This document shows, piece after piece, positions 1 through 11,577 of a DNA stretch of 64,000 bases. The stretch is from the NCBI GenBank assembly GCA_030068075.1, contig CM057844.1:1364001-1428000 (forward strand). Direction: 5' to 3'. Made by a program: the position numbers and the translations under genes. Under the pieces are notes generated by a model that worked only from the letters and a program-made list of their open reading frames with translations, was not told the origin of the DNA and searched no databases. Numbering within the stretch: the first letter of the stretch is position 1; every line of letters begins with the position of its first letter. The stretch comes from Paguma larvata. Its lineage: Eukaryota; Chordata; Mammalia; Carnivora; Viverridae.

Positions 1-131
1 AGAATCTGAAGCAGGCTCCAGGCTCCAAGCTGTCAGCACAGAGCCCGACGTGGGGCTCGAACTCACAAAGCATGAGATCATGACCTGAGCTGAAGTTAGA
101 CACTTAACCAACTGAGCCACTCAGGTGCCCC
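1..131 (-). mobile_element. SINEC_Fc-like SINE, cut by the window edge
   Basis: This is the tRNA-Lys-derived feliform SINE read in reverse. The plus strand shows the complement of the CAGGTCATGATCTC box near position 80 and ends with the complement of GGGGCACCTGAGTGGCTCAGT. The tail end lies before base 1, so the 5' TSD cannot be seen. The tRNA-like half keeps a recognisable Pol III B box. The gagcccgacgtggggctcgaac block favours a feliform over a caniform host. Confidence 0.93.
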
Positions 132-1089
132 AGCCCTAATCCTTTAAGGACTTTCTCCTCCCTACTGAGGATGCTCCCAAGATCCTATGTTGCCCATTTG
201 ACTTGCTGTGGGGGCTAAATACAACCAATTTCACTTGACCACAGGAGCTCCTGTTGATCTTTAGCTGATGGGGTTTGACAGAAGGAAGGCTCAAAGTTAG
301 AAAATGTAGGCACCATATAATGCTGGATCATAAATGTCAACACACGGATGAGGATAATAATGCAAGTGATAACTTAGAGACTGAACAGAGCACACTCCCC
401 CGCTTAAGGTTCTAGCCTATTTCAGTCCTGCTGAGACGGACCTGGTATTGCCAGATCTTCAGATGTCTCTGGAGAAATCTGCTTTAATCATGGAGGCTGA
501 CTATACAATGTGAAAACCTCATGTAAAACAGTATCTAAGCATGTTGCATAATACAGCAAGGATTCCTTTAAAGGTATAGATGAGCTCATAAGAAAGCTAG
601 GGAAGTATTCAGGGATAAAAATTAAAGAGAGAAGTGAAATACAGAGCCAGAAATGTAAACTGATGCTGCTGCATCCTTGAGGAGAGAGATCAGTCTCTGC
701 AAACAAGTCTTGGGTTGTAGTGGTTATGTACAGAGAGGAGACAGGCCTTAGGTCTCCTTGGAGAAGGAACAGGAACTGAGACCCCAAATAAAGATGGGAA
801 CCCCAGTAAAAGTGCTCAGTCTGCCCCATCAGTGCGATGAGGGAGAAAACAGGGCTTGGTTCACGTGGCCTGAGACTGGGAAAAGTTCTCTGCTGGAAAC
901 TCAACCCCAGGTGGACCTGAGGTTTGAGATTTTAATGTCATTATCAGGAAACTATAAGCTGAGAAACTCCCATGAAAAAGTAGGCTCAGGTCAATAAACT
1001 CTTGGGGTACCTGTGTGACACACCTTCCTCAGGAAATCCTCAACCAAATTTTCAGCTAGAGTTCTGGTGAAAATGATCACAATTCAGAA
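132..1089. other. Unassigned sequence
   Basis: I recognise no gene or well-defined repeat here. Short open frames on both strands (488-904 minus, 758-997 plus) have no domain, splice context or recognisable product. The right part, from about 940, may be the start of the HAL1/L1M-like element that follows. Confidence 0.5.
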
Positions 1090-2520
1090 ATCTAACATTT
1101 ACTAAGAAACAATCCACCATGAGCCTGAGTCAGCAGATAAAGCAGCTGCCGGAGAACTTCAAATAATAAACACAGAGGTAACAAAATAAGTCTCTTCGAA
1201 TATTTTCAAGAAATTCAGGAAGGAACCAAATCCACATAGGGGAAAATACTGCCAAAAAACTCAAGGTAAATTGGAATTTCCTGAAAAAAAATATATACTT
1301 AATTTAAAACATGATGGACAAGTGAATGAGCAAACTGGAACTATTTGGTAAGGGAATTAATGAACTGGAATGTGGAGCTAATGATATTACTTGGACTTCG
1401 GCATAAAATGGAAAACATGAAAGATAATTTAAAAGGCATGAAGATAAAAATGGCAATGTCCTTTAGTCAACCAATAGAAATTCTAGAAGAATAGACTAGG
1501 GATACAAGAATGAGATAACACTAAGATTGAGGAAGAGGCAATATCTAAAGAGAATTGAGAATTTATCGGAAGTAATGAAAGATATGAATTTGCAGACCCA
1601 AAAACACATAATGCAAATTAAACTAAAGGGATTTTGCATCTATAGATCTTATATTAAAATATGATCTTAACTGAAGAAAAAATATGTACATTCTCTATAT
1701 GAAAAAAGCAGACCAAGAGTAGATTTCTCAACAACAGCCATTTGAACCATACAAAAATCAAAAGTAGTTTCAGAGGGGTGCCTGGGTGGCTCAGTACGTT
1801 AAGCATCTGACTTCAGCTCAGGTCATGATCTCAGGTTTCAGGAGTTCAAGCCCCGCATTGTGCTCTCTCTGCTTCAGATCATCTGTCCCTCTCTCTTTCT
1901 GCCCCTCCTCTGCTTGTGCTTTCTTTCTCTCTCTCTCTGTCTCTTTCTCTCTCTCTCCCTTTCAAAAATCAATAAACATTTAAAAAATAGTTTCAAATTT
2001 CCTGAGGGGAAAAACATTTTCAACCTAGACTTCTATACCTAGTTGAACTACTAATTCACCAATAAGAACAAAATGCACTTGGCCAAAGACTGAGAGAATG
2101 AACCACTAAGAGATCTTCACTAAAAGGACTATGAAAGCATATTCTCTGGACCAGAGGAGATCCATCACAGAAGGCAGAATAGATGCAAATGCAAGGTAAT
2201 TGAGAAATATGAGTCATCTTTAATAAGCACTGACTATAGAAAATAATAGCAATGATAGTGACAAGAATAAGGATGAATTCTTGTGTGACAAAAGTCGAGA
2301 AGGAACTAAAATACTGAACAATAATGTAACTCAGAAAGGGGATTCTAAGATCCTTATATTCTGGAGAAGGATGGTGATAGCATTAATTCTGGAACTTGTA
2401 CATTAAGGAACACATATTAAAATTTTAAGACTAATATCTAATGATATGAATAAAAAGTATACATTTTAAGTAAGTTGAGGGAGAAGAAAAGAATAGAGAG
2501 TTGAAGAGAAACTTGGATCC
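1090..2520 (+). mobile_element. Old HAL1/L1M-like LINE fragment, split by a SINE
   Basis: This is A-rich sense-strand LINE sequence. It has a glutamate- and lysine-rich ORF1-like stretch broken by stops (about 1300-1700). It is followed by the arrangement typical of HAL1 and L1M 3' regions: a block reading roughly 'acttctatacctag', then 'actgagagaatgaaccactaagagatcttcactaaaagga'-type homology in pieces. A younger SINE at 1775-1986 interrupts it. The family and exact ends are inferred from resemblance, and no reading frame survives. Confidence 0.5.
1775..1986 (+). mobile_element. SINEC_Fc-like SINE
   Basis: The element starts with GGGGTGCCTGGGTGGCTCAG and keeps the CAGGTCATGATCTCAGG box. It continues into a long CT-rich body and ends in an AATAAACATTTAAAAAA-like tail. 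Flanking 11-mers at 1764-1774 and 1987-1997 (core tagtttca) form an 11-bp TSD with two mismatches. It interrupts the older HAL1/L1M-like fragment. The open frames across the CT-rich part are low-complexity artefacts. Confidence 0.95.
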
Positions 2521-2541
2521 AGGTTTATTTTAAAATGACAA

Positions 2542-2543
<2 letters not shown>

Positions 2544-2575
<32 letters not shown>
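2544..2575. repeat. (TG)n microsatellite
   Basis: About 15 uninterrupted TG dinucleotides are followed by a degenerate tatgtgg end. It lies just 3' of the old LINE fragment and is probably length-polymorphic. Confidence 0.97.
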
Positions 2576-2579
<4 letters not shown>

Positions 2580-2864
2580 GGTTCATGTGAATCCCTTGAA
2601 TCCCTCTAGGGACTAAATAAAGCATGTCTATAGAGCATCAGGTCATAAACTCTGAGTAACAGGTATCTGTGCCAGGGGTTTCTGGAAAAGTTACAAGGAC
2701 CCAAGGACATCTCATGGGAAACTGATAACTCACTCCAGAGAGATTTACACATCAAGCCAGTGAAACACTTCATATATTTTATTTATCATCTTTTTACACT
2801 GTGTTGGTTTCTTAAATTACTATGAACTCATTCTTTTATTTCTTATTGACCTGATGGCAATACT

Positions 2865-3083
2865 TTTTTTTTTTAAATGTTTATTTATTTTTGAGACAGA
2901 GAGAGACAGAGCATGAGTGGGGGAGAGGCAGAGAGAGAGGGAGACACAGAATCCGAAGCAGGCTCCAGGCTCTGAGCTGTCAGCACAGAACCCGACAGGG
3001 GGCTCGAACTCATGGACCGCACCGTGAGATCATGACCTGAGCCGTAGTCGGATGCTCAACCGACTGAGCCATCCAGGCGCCCC
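2865..3083 (-). mobile_element. SINEC_Fc-like SINE, full length
   Basis: This is a complete reverse-oriented copy. It runs from the poly-T complement of the tail at 2865, through a GA-rich body and the complement of CAGGTCATGATCTC, to the complement of GGGGCGCCTGGATGGCTCAG ending at 3083. An 8-bp TSD with one mismatch is visible (gcaatact at 2857-2864, gcagtact at 3085-3092, with one extra base at the right border). Confidence 0.95.
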
Positions 3084-3092
3084 AGCAGTACT

Positions 3093-6000
3093 CTTAATTT
3101 AATCTTCAGGCTTCTTACTTCTACCTCTGTTTACTTCCTTTCTCCTTCAATACCCACAATTATTCCACTGTGTGCCTGTGGGGGAGGTGGATTGGAGTCA
3201 GAGAAATCATACCTTTTTATATCGTCTTAAAGAACTTTTATATTTTGTTCCCAATTCGTAGGCTTGTTTTAACATTTACTTGCTCATTTCATTTTTGTTT
3301 TTACTTTAAAACACAATCTTTAACTTCTGGGCTTTCTCATTTCTTGGTTATGTGGTTTCTTTTTAAAATTTTAATCTTTTTTATTTCATATACCTTTTTC
3401 TTCATTGAAGCTTTTAAATCATCTGACATTTAAATATTATCCCCCTTAATTTTAACTTTCTACTCATCCATTATTACTATTGTGTGTTAATCTCTTAACT
3501 TTCTTTATGCCCTCTTCCTCTCTGGCAGTTTTCTTTCTTTTTTCACTAGCTTTTTTTTTTTTAAGCACACATTAAGATGCAGATCCTTCTCTTTACTTGT
3601 GCCCGAGTGGCCACTGAGGGCTGGGGCTCTTATGAGGGTCCACCGCTGGCCACTGATCTACTTCCCTACTTAGTGGTTCTTGGATTTGTGAACAGCGCAC
3701 CTCCTAACCTCCCCTCACTTCATGGCTACGAGCTCCTTATGTGGGATCCACAGGTTCTGGGCAAACTGTGCCCACAGCATGTCCTGGACAAGGAGGAGAC
3801 AGCCAGCCAGCAGGAGACCACTGGAGACTGCTTCTCTTCTGTTCAGATGATGGAGAAGGCCCAGCTTGGTTGCTGGTGTCCTGCTCATGCCTGTGATGGC
3901 TCACTTTCTTTTCTCCATCAAGGAAATCCTCAGAAGCCACAGGAGGAACCTGTAGCCCCACTGACACCTGCCCTATGTGCTGAGTAGGTGCCTCCTCATG
4001 GGCCCTACAGCTCACTTCCCTCTGGACTCCTATGCTGTTCAAAGCAGCCCAATGATGGCAAGGTGTTTGTCCCTGCTGGTGCCCAGGGGTGGACTAGGAA
4101 CAAACCTTTGTATACAGGGAAAGCCTAAGAGGTGAGCTCTAACAGCATCTTCCAGAAAAGCCAGGGCTCTCAATAGCCAGGGATAAAATGATAATGACTA
4201 TTATTTGCTCTTCCCTCTGGAAATGCTAGGGAATATAGATGATTAATCAGAAATTTGAGGCATTTACTGCATTGCAGATGTGACAGTCCCTGCCTGTATA
4301 CCCTTCACACTCATCCCCACAGCATGCACTGATGCATCCTACTGCAAGCAAATGAAGGTGCGGTCTTGGTCCACATGCTTGGCAAGCTCAGGAGGGAGTC
4401 AGTGTACCCAGAAGGAGCCTCAGCCACCAGGGACTGAGGTGGAGAATGAATCCACCAGCCCTGGATTGCAAGTGTCAAAACTATGAAGAGGTCCTACTCC
4501 ATCTCCCAGAACTCACCCAGCAGGACTGACCCCAGCCGCCACTTACCTATGCCAGTGGTGACTCTTGACAAAGAGCCATTAATTGGCCCTCCCTTCCCTT
4601 CTCACTTTTCCAGTCCCCCCCCCAATAATTTCCCCAAAAAGCCACACACACTCAAGCCCTTGTCCTAGGGTCCTTTAGTCCAGTCTCCCCTCTGGACTGA
4701 ATGAGGGTCCAGACTGCAGACTGCCTTGCCCTCTGCCCAGCTGCTCTCCTTCTATGGTGGACCTGCACCTGCCCCTCCCATGTGACCTGGGTGACAAGAT
4801 GCAATCTCTGTCAGTTCTGGGAACTGTGTGGTCTGCTGTGGGCCATGCTAATTTGGCTCAGCAGGTTGAGGAGAGCCGCTGCCCTGAAAATCACAGCATA
4901 GCAGATTTTAAACAAGGCAGAGTGAAACCAAAAGGCATTTTAGTTTAGGTGAAGAAAATTTCTGGATTGCTGGCCACAGATCCTCTGCAGCAATGAGGTC
5001 AGTCTGGAGCTTCCAGATAAGGGCCTTTTTTGGTGGGTATTAATGTTATGTGACTTCCAGAGACTTGAATTTTGAAAAGTTTATAGCTTGAGATCTTGTT
5101 TCCCCAGCTTTCAAGGGGAAAAAAGGTGACAATATACCATAACATTGGTCACATTGGTGGCATCAGGAGGATTGCTGTCACAATGTTCATATCTTCAGGA
5201 GGATTTCTTTCTCTCAAAGCTGGCTTGGTTTGCTGATGGCTTGGATGTGCACCATCACTTACATTGTTTCTTTCTGGGTATGTGGGTGTGCTGCTGTTTG
5301 GATGTGTGACATGTTTTTGGATAAAGGTTTCACTTTACCTTATTCCATGTGCCCTTGGTCTTAAAACCTGCTAAAGATAGGGATACCTAGATGACAGAGC
5401 CCTCACTGAGCGTGCTTCCAATCACAACTGCATCAACCTAGTTGGAAAATTTCTCCTAGGGGATTATGGATAAATGGAACCATATGGTGCCAAATTAAGA
5501 TACTTGAGATAAATTGATGGTATGGGGGGACTAAATCATACCCCAAGCCTCAGGGTCGGCATTGAGATTATGTCACAGCACTCTTTTATTTACCGCCATG
5601 CTGGGACACTTATTCTGGACTGGTTAAAAGAAGTCATCTCCCTGTAACAACGTTGTTCTGAGGCAGGCCTCTGGCTGGTTACCACTGGGCCATGGATTTC
5701 AGCAGGATAGGGAGAGTGAGACCACCAAGAAACACTGAAACTTTTAGTGACATGTCACTAGCTACACACTAAAAAACTTGCTTCAAATGTCACAAGGTAA
5801 GGTCTAGCTTCTTACCTCATGTGTTGTGATCTCTGACTCCCTCAGTAACCCCTGTCCTCCCTACGCTCTGATGTCTATGGTCTGGTTCTTCAGGAGGATG
5901 CTTTGATTGGCTCTCAGCAGACATACCTTAACCTTAACCTGGGGAATGGAGTAAACTGTGAAACAACAAATATCCATGGAGGACACTTGGGATTCTACTA

Positions 6001-6380
6001 AATTAAAATTTTATTAAAAATGCTGCAGTGCCACTGAAAACCAAATACCACAGTAAGAAACCAATGTGGATGCCTCATATCCACCCAAACTGAACTGCAA
6101 GGTTGAGCGAGGAGGACAGATCTGGGGTAGGAGTGTGCAGGAACCAATTTGGTCCCCTCCCCACCTTCCACTGCAAGAACTCGTGGCCCTAGATGTCAAT
6201 GAGCCAAGAGGATATGTTCTCACCTCCTCGGTGCTTGAGTTCTCAGAAATATATGTCCCCTTGGCAACTTTCTTCCTCCAGATAATTTTTTCCATGGCTT
6301 CTCTGGCTACACCTTCTCCTGTTTCTCCTGTCCCCTCCTCAGGTCTTCCCACCCATTTTCCACCAAATCATCCTTCTCTG
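3093..6380. other. Unassigned sequence, no gene supported
   Basis: The first part is T-rich (3170-3570) and ends in a T12 run at about 3551-3562. From 3577 to 3987 there is a 136-codon plus-strand frame overlapped by a 101-codon minus-strand frame. Neither shows a known domain, and the A-run seen on the minus strand could be the tail of an unidentified retroposed sequence. The rest (4000-6380) gives no family I can name. The 6066-6392 frame runs into the L2 that follows. Confidence 0.45.
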
Positions 6381-6384
6381 TCCA

Positions 6385-6650
6385 GCCTTTAAGTGTTGTG
6401 TTTAAATCCTTTCTCACTCATCAGTCTCCCTGTTACCAATGGTGCCAACTACCACCCATGTGCTAATGACCACCAGATCCACTGGAATCCCCACTAGGAC
6501 ATCTCAAAAGCATCAGACTCGATGCACACCAAACCCTCGCTGGTTCCCTCCCCTACTCCCTGTGTCCACGAAACTACTGTCTGTCCAAGTCCCAAAGCTT
6601 GGAGTTTCTGTTACCACCATCTCCTCCTCACCATCAAAATTGTCTCATTG
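6385..6650 (+). mobile_element. L2 LINE fragment, left part
   Basis: Resembles the 3' ORF2 region of L2: the pattern around 'gccaactaccacccatgtgctaatgacc' (6449-6472) and the later 'cttggagtttctg' correspond to the L2 segment encoding the end of its ORF. It is interrupted at 6651 by the younger L1, and the homology resumes at 10863, which fits the L1 TSD. Heavily diverged and non-coding. Confidence 0.6.
6636..6650. repeat. 5' target-site duplication of the 4.2-kb L1
   Basis: The 15-mer aaaattgtctcattg lies directly before the L1 5' end. It recurs at 10848-10862 after the poly-A tail with one substitution (t to c). Confidence 0.93.
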
Positions 6651-7974
6651 GGAGATTCCGGGGGCAACATGGCGGAGGAGTAGGGGGCTCCAGTGTTTCG
6701 CTTGCCCTTTAAACAGGGACGACTGAAACCATAGTCTCTCTAAACTCCAAAAATCGGGGGGTGGGGGGGGAAGGTGCTGCAGCTTCCAAGGAACGAAGGC
6801 GAAAACAGACACGGCCCAGCTAAAATGTGAGTTTAATCTGGGTCAGAGAAAACGAACTCGGGAAGTTGAGCTGAGGGGAGGGTGAGCGTCTTCGGAGATA
6901 GCTGGGAAAGTGCTGATCAAACAACATCTAAACGGGAGGGCCAGAGCGGGTAAGACCGCTACCATCCAGCCCCTAAATGCAGGGCTTTGAAGAGAAGTTC
7001 AGTGGCAAACAGCAGCACTATCCGCGCGCTGCCGGGAACGCGCCAACCCCGTCCGAGCCGCTGGGACGCACGCGCCACAGGGACTGGCAGCCGGGACCCA
7101 GGCAGCCCCAGGAGGCGCCGCCTGTGGAGCACCCCTAACCCCAGCACAATTACAGCGAAATCGGGGGTAGCAGATGGCCGCGTCACCGTCGAGTGAATCG
7201 CACTAGAGAGAGAACAGAAATAAAGGGGCGAATAAAGACTCCAGGACTGGTGGCGAGGGACTGGAGAGATGCCATTGTTGTCTCACAAGCCAGGAAGTCA
7301 CCCCAAAAGCCATCCCTGCAGCAGTGGAGGCGGACCCGCCTACACCAAACCACGCCCCTCCCCACCTATCAGCAGGAGCGACTGATGCCAAGTGGAGATT
7401 GCTGCCTGGAGTAACTCCATTCATTTTTTCTTTTTTAAATTTATCCCTCCCTTTCTCATTCCTACCGATCCCCATCCCTGAGTTGGTTATCCAGGGTACT
7501 GACTGGCTTAAACATTTTTTTTTTAACCCACTCTTTCAAGACATGTTCTACATCTTCTTCTGTATTTCCCTATCCCTCTTTCTGGAATAACCAGGCCGCA
7601 TAAGTTCATCTAGACGACATCGATCTCTATTCCTTTTCCCTTGCACCTGTCCTTATTCTGATTTCTCTCAGTCTGGATAAGCCCTTTAGTCGCTCTACCT
7701 GGGCAAAATCCATTTCCTTCTTCTCCCCGCACCTGTCATTATTCTTTCTATATATGCTCTGCCACCAGCACACTACATACCCTGTCCTTAAAGTGTAGCT
7801 GGTACTTCAGGTCATTGCCCTCAGAGAATCATCTGTTATTCTTTATTCTGTTGTGAACTGCTTGTCTGTACCATTTGTCGGTACGTTTGAGTATTTCTGT
7901 TTTCTGTTTGTCTGTCAGTCTGTTTTCCTTTCCAGGGCAACTTCAAGAAACAATCTAAAACACATCCAGCCAAA
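6651..7974 (+). promoter_or_regulatory. L1 5' UTR with internal promoter region
   Basis: This is the first 1.3 kb of the L1. A YY1-like motif, CAACATGGCGG (6665-6675), sits about 15 bp from the 5' end, the same place where human L1 carries the YY1 site that positions transcription initiation. A G-run follows (about 6757-6770), then a CpG-rich block (7020-7200, gcgcgc-type) and a T/C-rich segment before ORF1. The function is inferred from L1 biology. Whether this copy is methylated or active cannot be seen. Confidence 0.75.
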
Positions 7975-8386
7975 ATGACGAAACGGAAGAATCCTCCTCA
8001 AAAGAATCTACAAGAAGCAGTGACAGCTCAAGAATTAATGAAAATAGATATAAGCAACATAACAGAACATGAATATAGAATGATAATCATAAAACTAATC
8101 ACTAGTCTTGAAAAAAGCTTAGATGAATGCAAGGGGTCCCGCGCGGCAGAGTTCAAGGACCTTAAAAACGGTCAGGAAGAATTAAAAAAGACATTGGAAG
8201 AAATACAAGGGAAACTGGAAGCAGCCACAGCACGGATTGAAGAGGTAGAGGAAAGGGTTAGTGCATTAGAAGATAAAATCAGTGAAAAAGAGGAAGCAGA
8301 TAAAAAGAGAGAGAAGCTGATCCAGGAACAGGAAAGGAGAATTCGAGAGCTGAGCGATGCACTCAAAAGAAACAATATCCGTATTG
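7975..8386 (+). pseudogene. L1 ORF1 remnant (N-terminal and coiled-coil part)
   Basis: The ATG at 7975 opens a frame starting MTKRKNPPQKN, typical of carnivore L1 ORF1p, the RNA-binding chaperone that coats L1 RNA. About 135 codons survive. They include a charged heptad stretch (roughly residues 65-125, LEEIQGKLEAATARIEEVEE and onward) that forms the trimerising coiled coil. The RNA-recognition and C-terminal domains are absent because the sequence jumps into ORF2 after RNNIRI. The frame then stops at 8401-8403, five codons past the join. The product would be a coiled-coil fragment without nucleic-acid binding. Confidence 0.92.
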
Positions 8387-10595
8387 TTTATATTAGCAAA
8401 TAGACTCCAACAGCATATAAAAAGAATTATCCACCATTATCAAATAGGATTCATCCCTGGGTTGCAGGGATGGTTCAACATTCATAAATTAATCAACATG
8501 ATACATCACATTAACAAAAGAAAAGATAAGAACCATATGATCCTGTCAATAGATGCAGAAAAAGCATTTGACAAAATACAGCATCCTTTCTTAATAAAAA
8601 CTCTCGAGAAAGTCGGGATAGAAGGAACATACTTAAACATCTTAAAAGCCATATATGAAAAGCTCACAGCTAATATCATCCTCAATGGGGAAAAATTGAG
8701 AGCCTTCCCGCTAAGATCAGGAACACGACAGGGGTGTCCACTCTCGTCACTGCTATTTAACATAGTGCTGGAAGTCTTAGCATCAGCAATCAGACAACAA
8801 AAGCAAAATAAAAGGCATCAAGATTGGCTAGGAGGAAGTCAAACTTTCACTTTTTGCAGATGACATGATATTTTACATGGAAAACCCGACGGAATCCACC
8901 GAAAGCCTGCTAGAATTGATCCATGATTTCAGCAAAGTTGCAGGGTACAAAATCAATGTACAGAAATCGGTGGCATTTCTATACACCAACAATGAAGCAG
9001 CAGAAAGAGAAATAAAGAAGCTAATCCCATTCACAACTGCACCAAAAACCATAAAATACTTAGGAATAAACCTAACCAAAGACGTGAAAGACCTCTACAC
9101 TGAAAACTATAAAAAACTTATGAAGGAAATTGAGGAAGACACAAGGAAATGGAAAAACATCCCATGCTCATGGACTGGATGAATACATATCGTTAAAATG
9201 TCAATACTACCCAAAGCAATCTACACATTCAATGCAATCCCAATCAAAATTGCACCAGCATTCTTCTCAAAACTAGAGCAAACAATCCTAAAATTTGTAT
9301 GGAACCACAAAAGACCTCAAATAGCCAAAATAATACTGAAGAATAAAACCAAGGCGGGAGGCATCACAATCCCAGACTTTAACCTCTACTACAAAGCGGT
9401 AGTCATCAAGACTTGTACTGTATGGTATTGGCACAAAAACAGACACATAGACCAATGGAATAGAATAGAAAACTCAGAAATGGACCCTGCAAGTATATGG
9501 CCAACTCATCTTTGATAAAGCGGGAAAATGTATCCAATGGAAAAAAGACAGCCTCTTTAATAAATGGTGCTGGGAGAACTGGACAGCAACATGCAAAAGA
9601 ATGAAACTAGACCACTTTCTTACACCACTCACAAAAATAAATTCTAAATGGATAAATGATCTGAATGTGAGACAGGAAACCGTCAAAATCCTAGAGGAGA
9701 AAGCAGGAAAAAGCCTCTTTGACCTAAGACGCACCAATTTCTTACTCGACACGTCTCCAAAGGCAAGGGAATTAAAAGCAAAGATGAACTATTGGGACCT
9801 CATCAAGATAAAAAGCTTCTGCACAGCAAAAGAAACAACCAACAAAACGAATAGGCTACCAACGGAATGGGAAAAGATCATCGCAAATGACATATCGGAT
9901 AAAGGACTAATATCTAAAATTTATAAAGAACTTACCAAACTCCACACCCGAAAAACAAACAACCCAGTGAAGAAATGGGTGGAAGATATGAATAGACACT
10001 TCTCCAAAGAGGACATTCAAATGGCCAACAGACACATGAAACGATGCTCAATGTCTCTCATCATCAGGGAAATACAAATCAAAACCACACTGCGATACCA
10101 CCTCACACCAGTCAGAGTGGCTAAAATGAACAAATCAGGAAACTATAGATGCTGGCGAGGATGTGGAGAAGTAGGCACCCTCCTACACTGCTGGTGGGAA
10201 TGCAAACTGGTGCAACCACTCAGGAAAACGGTGTGGAGGTTCCTCAAAAAAATGAAAATAGAGCTACCCTATGATCCAGCAATAGCACTGCTAGGAATCT
10301 ACCCAAGAGACACAGGAATGCTGATGCATAGGGGCACGTGTACCCCAATGTTCATAGCAGCACTTTCGACAGTAGCCAAATCATGGAAAGAGACCAAATG
10401 CCCATCAACTGACGAGTGGATAAAGAAGATGTGGTACATATATACAATGGACTACTACGTGGCAATGAGAAAAAATGAAATCTGACCATGTGTAGCAACA
10501 TGGATGGAACTGGAGGGTATTATGTTAAGTGAAATAAGTCAGTCAGAAAAAGACAGATACCATGTGTTTCCACGCATTGGTGGACTTTGTGAGAC
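8387..10595 (+). pseudogene. L1 ORF2 remnant (RT and C-terminal region, broken)
   Basis: ORF2p normally has an endonuclease, a reverse transcriptase and a Cys-rich C terminus. The endonuclease and the RT start are deleted here. RT motif A (DAEKAFD, 8552-8572) and the RQGCPLS block (about 8723-8746) lie in one frame. The catalytic FADD box (8853-8864) lies in another, so a frameshift separates them. Further damage: a stop at 9180-9182, a second frameshift near 9480-9495, and a stop at 10483-10485. The C-terminal zinc-knuckle-like stretch [18 protein letters not shown] is intact at about 10150-10203. Open pieces are 8357-8863, 8865-9182, 9198-9515, 9601-10485 and 10504-10761. All are pieces of one dead gene. 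Confidence 0.93.
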
Positions 10596-10847
10596 TAAGC
10601 AAAAACCAGGGGGAAAGGGAGAGAGAAAGACGGGAAAGGAAAAAAAGACACAGAGAGGGAGGGAGATAAAACTAAGCAACAACACTAGTGTTTGTTCAAA
10701 CACTAAGAACAAACTGAGGTTGAGGGGGGTGAGGGAGGGGGGGAGGGGGGAGAGGGGGTGACCGGCATTAAAGAGGCCACATGTTGGGATGAATACTGGG
10801 TGTTATATGTAAACCAATTTGAAAATAAACTACTACAAAATTAAAAA
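10596..10847 (+). other. L1 3' UTR with G-rich tract and A-tail
   Basis: A purine-rich stretch contains several G-runs of three or more (about 10716-10758), able in principle to form G-quadruplexes as known for L1 3' UTRs. It is followed by the felid L1 end block TGTTGGGATGAATACTGGGT, AATAAA-like sequence at about 10823, and an A-tail at 10843-10850. Confidence 0.88.
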
Positions 10848-10862
10848 AAAATCGTCTCATTG
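10848..10862. repeat. 3' target-site duplication of the 4.2-kb L1
   Basis: The 15-mer aaaatcgtctcattg matches the 5' copy at 6636-6650 with one mismatch. L2 homology resumes immediately after it. Confidence 0.93.
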
Positions 10863-11230
10863 ACAAATCCTGCTGATCCTTCCACTCATCTCCTTTGTCA
10901 CTCTAGACCCAGCTGTAACCATCTCTCACCCAGACCACCTCAACACCTCCTAGTTCCTCCCCAATATCTATCCCTGGCCAGTAGAGCAGCATAGGGGTCT
11001 TTCAGACATATAATTGATCTTGTAACACCCATGTGCACATTCCTTTAGTGACAGTGTTCCTGGGGTGCAGCCCAAAGGTCTCAGTGTACCTTAGGAGACT
11101 CAGCATAAGCCAACCCCGGTCTTTATACCTCCATCCCTACACCCTTGATCCCACCTCCATCCCCAACTTTCTGCTGGCCCCTCTGGCCTTCTTTTACTTC
11201 TCTGAAGTAAAAGCATTTCTTATAAACTAC
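10863..11230 (+). mobile_element. L2 LINE fragment, right part
   Basis: Continues the L2 homology broken at 6650. 'acaaatcctgctgatcc' and 'cagctgtaaccatctctcacccagacc' match the L2 pattern for the ORF2 end, followed by the conserved 'ctggccttctt'-type block near 11184. Old, diverged and non-coding. Confidence 0.6.
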
Positions 11231-11562
11231 AGTTTTCAAGTTTAGAGCTTGATCTACCCTGAAGAAAACTGAAAATTAAGAGTTTCCACACTTCAAAATA
11301 GGGCAAATAAACCCAAGGACCCAGCCCCCAGTAGCTTCACAGTAGCTTCACAACCATTGATGGAGATCCACAGCCAAGGCTAGGGCTGGTCACCACACAG
11401 GTGGCTGATGGTGACCCAGCCCACCTTGCATGGGTCTCTTCCCTTTCTCAATCTCCACTCTTCCTCATTTTCTTTCAAGGGGCTTCTTTAAATATTTTTG
11501 CTATTTATATGCTCCATTTACACATGTACATCTTTATTTGATCCCTGGACTATACACACCAT

Positions 11563-11577
11563 AATCCATGGTGCCCT
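11563..11577. repeat. 5' TSD of the L1 3'-transduction insert
   Basis: aatccatggtgccct is repeated at 11777-11791 as aatccatggtaccct (14 of 15 identical). Confidence 0.88.

Larger units (their letters stand above)
6651..10847 (+). mobile_element. Felid LINE-1, intact 5' end, internally deleted
   Basis: The element begins with GGAGATTCCGGGGGCAAC and ends in an A-tail at about 10843-10850. TSDs flank it at 6636-6650 and 10848-10862. In order it contains a CpG-rich 5' UTR (6651-7974), the first part of ORF1, an abrupt junction near 8384-8392 into the middle of the ORF2 reverse transcriptase, the rest of ORF2 with frameshifts and stops, and a G-rich 3' UTR. At about 4.2 kb it is roughly 2 kb or more shorter than a full L1. 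Missing are the ORF1 C-terminal half, the inter-ORF spacer, the ORF2 endonuclease and the start of RT. It cannot be autonomous. It splits an older L2. Confidence 0.95.

Noticed and set aside
10504..10761. Separate 85-codon frame after the L1 ORF2
   Set aside because: It is the same-frame continuation of ORF2 after a stop at 10483-10485, running into the G-rich 3' UTR.
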